Shown: in pieces, positions 1 through 4,067 of the stretch | Layout: each line of letters opens with the position of its first letter | How positions within the stretch are numbered: the first letter of the stretch is position 1 | NCBI GenBank assembly: GCA_016208345.1 | Contig: JACQYG010000051.1 | Location: 1 to 7,448 of the forward strand | Direction of reading: 5' to 3' | DNA from: Chloroflexota bacterium | Lineage (GTDB): Bacteria > Chloroflexota > DTOL01 > JACQYG01 | DNA: 7,448 bases | Notes under the pieces: model-generated | Databases searched by the model: none | Told to the model about the DNA's origin: nothing | The model's input: the letters and a program-made list of their open reading frames with translations, nothing else | Position numbers and translations under genes: made by a program

Positions 1-2
1 AG

Positions 3-3000
3 CGCCTGTTCCGCGAAACCCTGGTCGTCCTGGCCTTCCTGAGCCTGGCCACCGCCTTCTTCTGGCCGGTGATCTTCGGCGGCAGCGTCCTCCTGCCGGT
101 CGATAACCTTTTCCAATGGCTCCCCTGGAAGGCATTCTCCGCGCAGTTTGGCACGACCGTGCCGCAGAACCACCTTTTGAGCGACCTAATTCTAGAAAAC
201 TACCCCTGGAAAGAGTTCATTGTGAGCTCCCTTCGGTCCGGAGAGCTCCCCCTGTGGAACCCGTACCTCTTCGCCGGCGTTCCCTTCCTGGCCGCCGGCC
301 AGAGCTCGGCCCTGTACCCTCTGAGTGCTCTGTTCTACCTTCTGCCAGTGGCCCGGGCCTACGGCCTCTTCGTTGTTCTGAATCTGGCCCTGGCCGCGAC
401 TTTCATGTATTTCTACCTGAGGGTCCTGGGGGCCGGAAGGCTGGGTGGCATCATCGCCGGCATCGTCTACGCCTTCAGCGGCTTCATGCTGGTCAGCGTG
501 GCCCACGTCATGATCGTGAGCGTAGCGACTTGGCTGCCCCTGGTCCTGGCCATGGCCGAGCTGATCGTCCGGGAGGAGGAAAGCCGCGCCACCTCCCGCC
601 GAACCCTGCTCTGGATCGTGGGCGGCGGCGTGGCCCTGGGCCTCCAGTTCCTGGCCGGCCACGTGGAGCTGAGCTACTTTGTGCTACTGACCCTTGGTTT
701 CTACAGCGCCTGCCGTCTGGTCGCTTTGTGGTTGGCCCAGAGCAACCACAAGGGTCCCCCCTACGGGGATGGGAGAAGCGCGCGGAGCCTGTTGGTGGCG
801 GTCCTGGCCCTGGGCTCCATGGCCCTCCTGGGCATAGGCCTGGGCGCCGTCCAGCTCGTGCCCCTCTACGAGTTAGTCAGCCAGAGCTTTCGCCAGGGCT
901 CGGTCGGTTACTCCGATGTGGTCGGTTGGGCGCTGCCTCCCAAACGGGCCATAACGTTTCTGGTGCCGGACTTCTTCGGCAACCCGTCCATCCACTCCTA
1001 CTTCGACCTCTTCTCCGGCCAGGTACAGCCCGTGACGCGGAACTTCCTGGGCGAGGCCGTGACCACGATCAACGAGGTCCCCTGGGGCGTCAAGAACTAC
1101 GTGGAGTCGGGAAGCTACCTGGGGCTCCTGCCCCTGCTATTGTGCCTGGTGGCGCTCCTGGGCAGGCGCACCCGATATACCTGGACGATGGCATCATTGG
1201 CCGCGCTCTCGCTCCTTTTCGCCTTTGGCACGCCGGTCTATGCCTTGCTGTTCTATCTCCTGCCGGGTTACGGCCAGAGCCATTCGCCCTTTCGCTGGAT
1301 CTTCCCCTACACCCTGAGCGTGGCGGTCCTGGCCGGGATGGGGGCCGACTATCTGGCACGGAGCAGGGAAGAGAGAGCGGCGAGCAGGTGGTTGGGGTGG
1401 TCGGCCTTTGGTGTCGGCGCGAGCGTGGTCTTGGGCTTGATCGGGAGCCTGTTTTACAAGCAACAGATGGCTGACCTGGCCGAGGCCTTAATCCGCCGCT
1501 CCCAGGGCATGCAGCAGGTTTTCTCCGGCGGGCAGATGTTCTATTCCTGGGAGTTCCGCAACCTCCTGGTCTTCGGCCTTTTCCTGGCCGGGGCGGGTGC
1601 TGTCCTCGTGCTCTCCCGTCGCCCGGTCTATCTACCTCGACGCCTGGGCCACCTGCCTCTCTGGCAGCCCCTGGCCGCAGGGGTGATCGCCCTGGATCTT
1701 TTGGTCTTCAGTTGGGGCTTCAACCCCCGGGGAGACCCCCGGCTTCTCGATTTCGTCCCTCCTGCCGTTCAGTTCCTGAAGCAGGACAAGACCGCCTTCC
1801 GGGTCGCTACTGTGGATCAGCCCGGTGAGAAGCTCTTCAACCCCAACGCCCTGATGCCTTACGGCATCTCCGACATCCGGGGCTATGACTCCGTCATCCC
1901 CAGGCAGTACGTCGAGTACATGAGCCTCATCGCTGACCAGACCGAGTTGCTTTACAATCGCATCGCTCCATTCTACTGGCAGGGGGTGCTTGATTCTCCC
2001 CTGGTGGACCTGCTGGGCGTGAAATACGTGGCGACAACCGTGCCGATCAGGCTCCCGCAGTACGAACTGGTCTACGACGGCGAGGTGAAGATCTACCGCA
2101 ACAATCGTGCCCTTCCCCGGGCCTTCGTGGTCTACCAGGCCCAGGTAGTCCCCGACCCCAAGCAACTTGGAGAGAGGCTCCGACGCCTGGACCCGCGCCA
2201 GGTGGTGCTCCTCGGCAGTGCCCCTCTGGGAGGAACCGAAGACCTTCCCGGCAATGCTTCAGGCTTTCTTACTAGTGAAGACGCCCAGCCGGGCCGAGAG
2301 GTGAGCGACCTGCAGTATGGCCGCAACCGCGTCGCCCTCACCGTGAGCCTGCCGCGCCCGGGCTACCTGGTCCTGGCCGACAGCTACTTCCCGGGCTGGC
2401 AGGCCCAGGTGGACGGGAAGGAGGTCGCCATCTATCGAGCCGATCTCAATTTCCGGGCCCTTTACCTGGGATCGGGCCAGCACACCGTGGTCTTCAAGTA
2501 CAGCCCCCTGAGCTTTAAGCTGGGGCTCTTCGTGTCGTTCCTCAGCGGGGTGGTCGTGCTCATGGGGCTGGCGGTCTGGACCTGGCAGCGTTTCTACCGC
2601 GAGGAGGAGGGCGACCACGAGCTCCGGCGGGTGGTGAAGAACTCGGTCATTCCTATGACCACCTCTCTGCTCAACAAGGCCATGGACTTCGCCTTTGCCA
2701 TGCTCATGCTGCGCCTCCTGGGCCCCATCGGCAGCGGGCGCCTGGGCTATGCCGTGAACCTTTGGCTCTTCCTGAGCATCGTGACCGACTTTGGCCTGGG
2801 CACCCTGACCACCCGAGAGGTGGCCAAAGACCGGTCTCGGGCCAACCGCTACCTGACCAACACCGCCGTCGTGCGCCTGGGCCTGTCACTTTTCTCTCTC
2901 CTGCCGATCCTGGCGGTCCTGGCTCTGAACCGGAGCCTCACCGGGGACACGGTGGCGGCCATCGCCCTCCTCTGGGTGAGCCTGGCCCCCGGCGGCATTG

Positions 3001-4067
3001 CCTCGAGCCTGAGCTATCTCTTCAACGCCTACGAGCGTTTCGAGTACCCCGCCCTCATCACCGTCATTGCCAAGCTGACCTCCACCTTCCTGGGGGTCGT
3101 GGTGCTGCTCTTCGGCGGGGGAATCGTGGGGCTGGCTGCGGTCTCCCTCCTGGTCAACCTGCTCACCGCCGGCATCCTCTATGCCCTGGTGCGACGCTCT
3201 CTCTTCGTGCCTCGCTGGGAGTACGAGCCGAGCCTGGTCCGGTCCATGCTGAAGGATTCCTACCCGTTGATGCTCAACAACCTGCTGTCCACCATCTTCT
3301 TCCGGGTGGATGTGCAACTCCTTCAGCCCCTGAAGGGAGACGCGGTGGTGGGCTATTACAACGCGGCCTACCGCTACATTGACGGCCTGAACATCATCCC
3401 CTCCAACTTTACCCTGGCCATCTTCCCAATGCTCTCGCGCTACGCCGCCTCGGGCCGGGAGGCCATGCTGCGGACCTACGTCCTTTCCTTGCGCTACCTG
3501 GTCATTGTGGCCATGCCGTTGGCCGTGGGCATGGCTGCGGTCGCCCGGGAGCTGGTGCTGCTCCTGGGCGGCAGCCAGTTCCTGCCCCATTCCATGATCG
3601 CCATGCAACTCCTGGTCTGGTTCTTGCCCTTCAGCTTCATCAACAGCGTCACCCAGTACGTCCTCATCGCCCTGAACCAGCAGCGTTTCCTCACCCTGGC
3701 CTTTGCCATCGGCGTGGCCTTCAACATCATCGCGAATGCGATTTTCATTCCCATTTACAGCTATCAGGCCGCTGCCGTGATCACCGTTTTGTCGGAGATC
3801 GTCCTCTTGGTGCCGTTCTATTACTCGGTGCGCGTGAACCTGGCACCCATTCCCTGGCTGGGCATCCTGTGGCGGCCGGCCGCCGCCGCGGCCCTCATGG
3901 GCGGGTCCTTCTGGTGGCTGGCGAGGCTCATACCCTCCCTGGCCGCACTCCCGGTGGCCGCCGTAGTGTACGTCCTGGCCCTGGTGGCCTTAGGCACGTT
4001 CACGAAAGAGGACATTGACCTGGCGAGGAAACTAATCAGTGGTTTCCCTAGTCAAAGAGGCATATGA
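3..4067 (+). CDS. YfhO-like membrane glycosyltransferase fused to oligosaccharide flippase (5' partial)
   Basis: This is a very large polytopic membrane protein. The frame stays open to the left edge: codons from base 3 encode a hydrophobic helix (LVVLAFLSLATAFFWPVIF, bases 24-77). The GTG at 69 therefore falls inside or just after the first membrane helix and is not a credible start. Numbering from that GTG, residues 1-850 resemble YfhO (GT-C-like). Visible marks are loop acidic residues D12 and D39, the W63-N64-P65 and GxPxxAxxxSxLYPL region (63-85), a long multi-helix region, and near 772-812 the typical SYFPGWQAQVDGKEV module followed by a helix. In B. subtilis, YfhO is linked to sugar transfer onto lipoteichoic acid outside the cell. 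Residues ~853-1332 form a full-length Wzx/MATE-type flippase with many helices (TTREVAKDRSRA, NAYERFEYPA, YYNAAYRYIDG). No stop separates the parts. The gene overlaps the next one by 4 bases. The fold assignments are firm; the substrate is unknown. Confidence 0.88.
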   Translation, partial: RLFRETLVVLAFLSLATAFFWPVIFGGSVLLPVDNLFQWLPWKAFSAQFGTTVPQNHLLSDLILENYPWKEFIVSSLRSGELPLWNPYLFAGVPFLAAGQSSALYPLSALFYLLPVARAYGLFVVLNLALAATFMYFYLRVLGAGRLGGIIAGIVYAFSGFMLVSVAHVMIVSVATWLPLVLAMAELIVREEESRATSRRTLLWIVGGGVALGLQFLAGHVELSYFVLLTLGFYSACRLVALWLAQSNHKGPPYGDGRSARSLLVAVLALGSMALLGIGLGAVQLVPLYELVSQSFRQGSVGYSDVVGWALPPKRAITFLVPDFFGNPSIHSYFDLFSGQVQPVTRNFLGEAVTTINEVPWGVKNYVESGSYLGLLPLLLCLVALLGRRTRYTWTMASLAALSLLFAFGTPVYALLFYLLPGYGQSHSPFRWIFPYTLSVAVLAGMGADYLARSREERAASRWLGWSAFGVGASVVLGLIGSLFYKQQMADLAEALIRRSQGMQQVFSGGQMFYSWEFRNLLVFGLFLAGAGAVLVLSRRPVYLPRRLGHLPLWQPLAAGVIALDLLVFSWGFNPRGDPRLLDFVPPAVQFLKQDKTAFRVATVDQPGEKLFNPNALMPYGISDIRGYDSVIPRQYVEYMSLIADQTELLYNRIAPFYWQGVLDSPLVDLLGVKYVATTVPIRLPQYELVYDGEVKIYRNNRALPRAFVVYQAQVVPDPKQLGERLRRLDPRQVVLLGSAPLGGTEDLPGNASGFLTSEDAQPGREVSDLQYGRNRVALTVSLPRPGYLVLADSYFPGWQAQVDGKEVAIYRADLNFRALYLGSGQHTVVFKYSPLSFKLGLFVSFLSGVVVLMGLAVWTWQRFYREEEGDHELRRVVKNSVIPMTTSLLNKAMDFAFAMLMLRLLGPIGSGRLGYAVNLWLFLSIVTDFGLGTLTTREVAKDRSRANRYLTNTAVVRLGLSLFSLLPILAVLALNRSLTGDTVAAIALLWVSLAPGGIASSLSYLFNAYERFEYPALITVIAKLTSTFLGVVVLLFGGGIVGLAAVSLLVNLLTAGILYALVRRSLFVPRWEYEPSLVRSMLKDSYPLMLNNLLSTIFFRVDVQLLQPLKGDAVVGYYNAAYRYIDGLNIIPSNFTLAIFPMLSRYAASGREAMLRTYVLSLRYLVIVAMPLAVGMAAVARELVLLLGGSQFLPHSMIAMQLLVWFLPFSFINSVTQYVLIALNQQRFLTLAFAIGVAFNIIANAIFIPIYSYQAAAVITVLSEIVLLVPFYYSVRVNLAPIPWLGILWRPAAAAALMGGSFWWLARLIPSLAALPVAAVVYVLALVALGTFTKEDIDLARKLISGFPSQRGI
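740..764 (-). repeat. Decayed GC-rich REP-like hairpin (copy A)
   Basis: Read on the minus strand this begins GTAG (764-761), then GGGGGACC, a CTTGT loop and GGTTGCTC, an imperfect hairpin. It aligns with the perfect copy at 4578-4601 at 19 of 23 columns with one gap, sharing ACCACAAGGG exactly. On the plus strand it is read in frame within the YfhO part as SNHKGPPYG (residues 225-233), in a polar loop between two helices. The GTAG at the hairpin foot resembles REP elements. I recall very similar repeats in Chloroflexota-like genomes but cannot verify that here. Confidence 0.55.
2265..2282 (+). repeat. Degenerate copy of the AT-rich element
   Basis: TTTCTTACTAGTGAAGAC resembles the element with two single-base losses and two substitutions, and keeps ACTAGT at its centre. 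It is read as FLTSED (733-738), similar to FFASKE at 861-866 of the second gene. It lies in a polar stretch just before the conserved YfhO C-terminal module. On its own it would not be called. Confidence 0.35.
4041..4060 (+). repeat. Very degenerate copy of the AT-rich element at the end of the first gene
   Basis: GGTTTCCCTAGTCAAAGAGG shares GGTTTC, CTAGT and AAAGA in the right order with the 6644-6661 and 7034-7054 copies, but has lost about three bases. It encodes GFPSQRG at the C-terminus of the flippase fusion and includes the ribosome binding site of the next gene. This is a possible relic only. Confidence 0.25.
4054..4063 (+). promoter_or_regulatory. Ribosome binding site and ATGA overlap deciding the second gene's start
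   Basis: AAAGAGG at 4054-4060 sits three bases before the ATG at 4064. The ATG overlaps the TGA stop of the upstream gene (4065-4067), giving an ATGA junction typical of translational coupling. The spacing is shorter than usual, so reinitiation by ribosomes ending the upstream gene may matter more than independent recruitment. The same bases lie in a degenerate copy of the AT-rich repeat (4041-4060). Confidence 0.65.

Larger units (their letters stand above)
2624..4064 (+). other. C-terminal flippase domain of the fusion protein
   Basis: This domain follows the last YfhO helix and the charged linker YREEEGDHELRR. About 480 residues match the size and style of a free-standing polysaccharide-biosynthesis flippase of the MOP superfamily. 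It starts KNSVIPMTTSLLNKAMDFAF and has REVAKD after an early helix, then NAYERFEYP, a VDVQLLQPLKG loop and a final pair of helices before a short polar tail. An internal ATG at 2655 could in principle start a separate protein. No stop codon or frameshift lies between the halves, and I saw no strong ribosome binding site just before 2655, so I treat it as one fused polypeptide. Confidence 0.8.

Noticed and set aside
69..71. GTG at 69 as the true start of the first gene
   Set aside because: In-frame codons upstream to the window edge encode a continuous hydrophobic helix leading into the conserved first loop, and no ribosome binding site precedes the GTG.
116..1474. Long overlapping plus-strand open frame (452 codons) inside the YfhO region
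   Set aside because: Its translation is Arg/Gly/Pro-rich with no recognisable domain, and the overlapping frame encodes clear YfhO features. Long shadow frames are expected in GC-rich DNA.
1668..1683. CCCCTG/CAGGGG hairpin
   Set aside because: Six-base GC stem with a four-base loop and no second copy; expected by chance at this base composition.
2886..3608. Minus-strand open frame of 240 codons opposite the flippase domain
   Set aside because: The His/Gln/Gly-rich translation is typical of antisense to hydrophobic GC-rich codons, with no domain or start signal. The plus strand is confidently coding.
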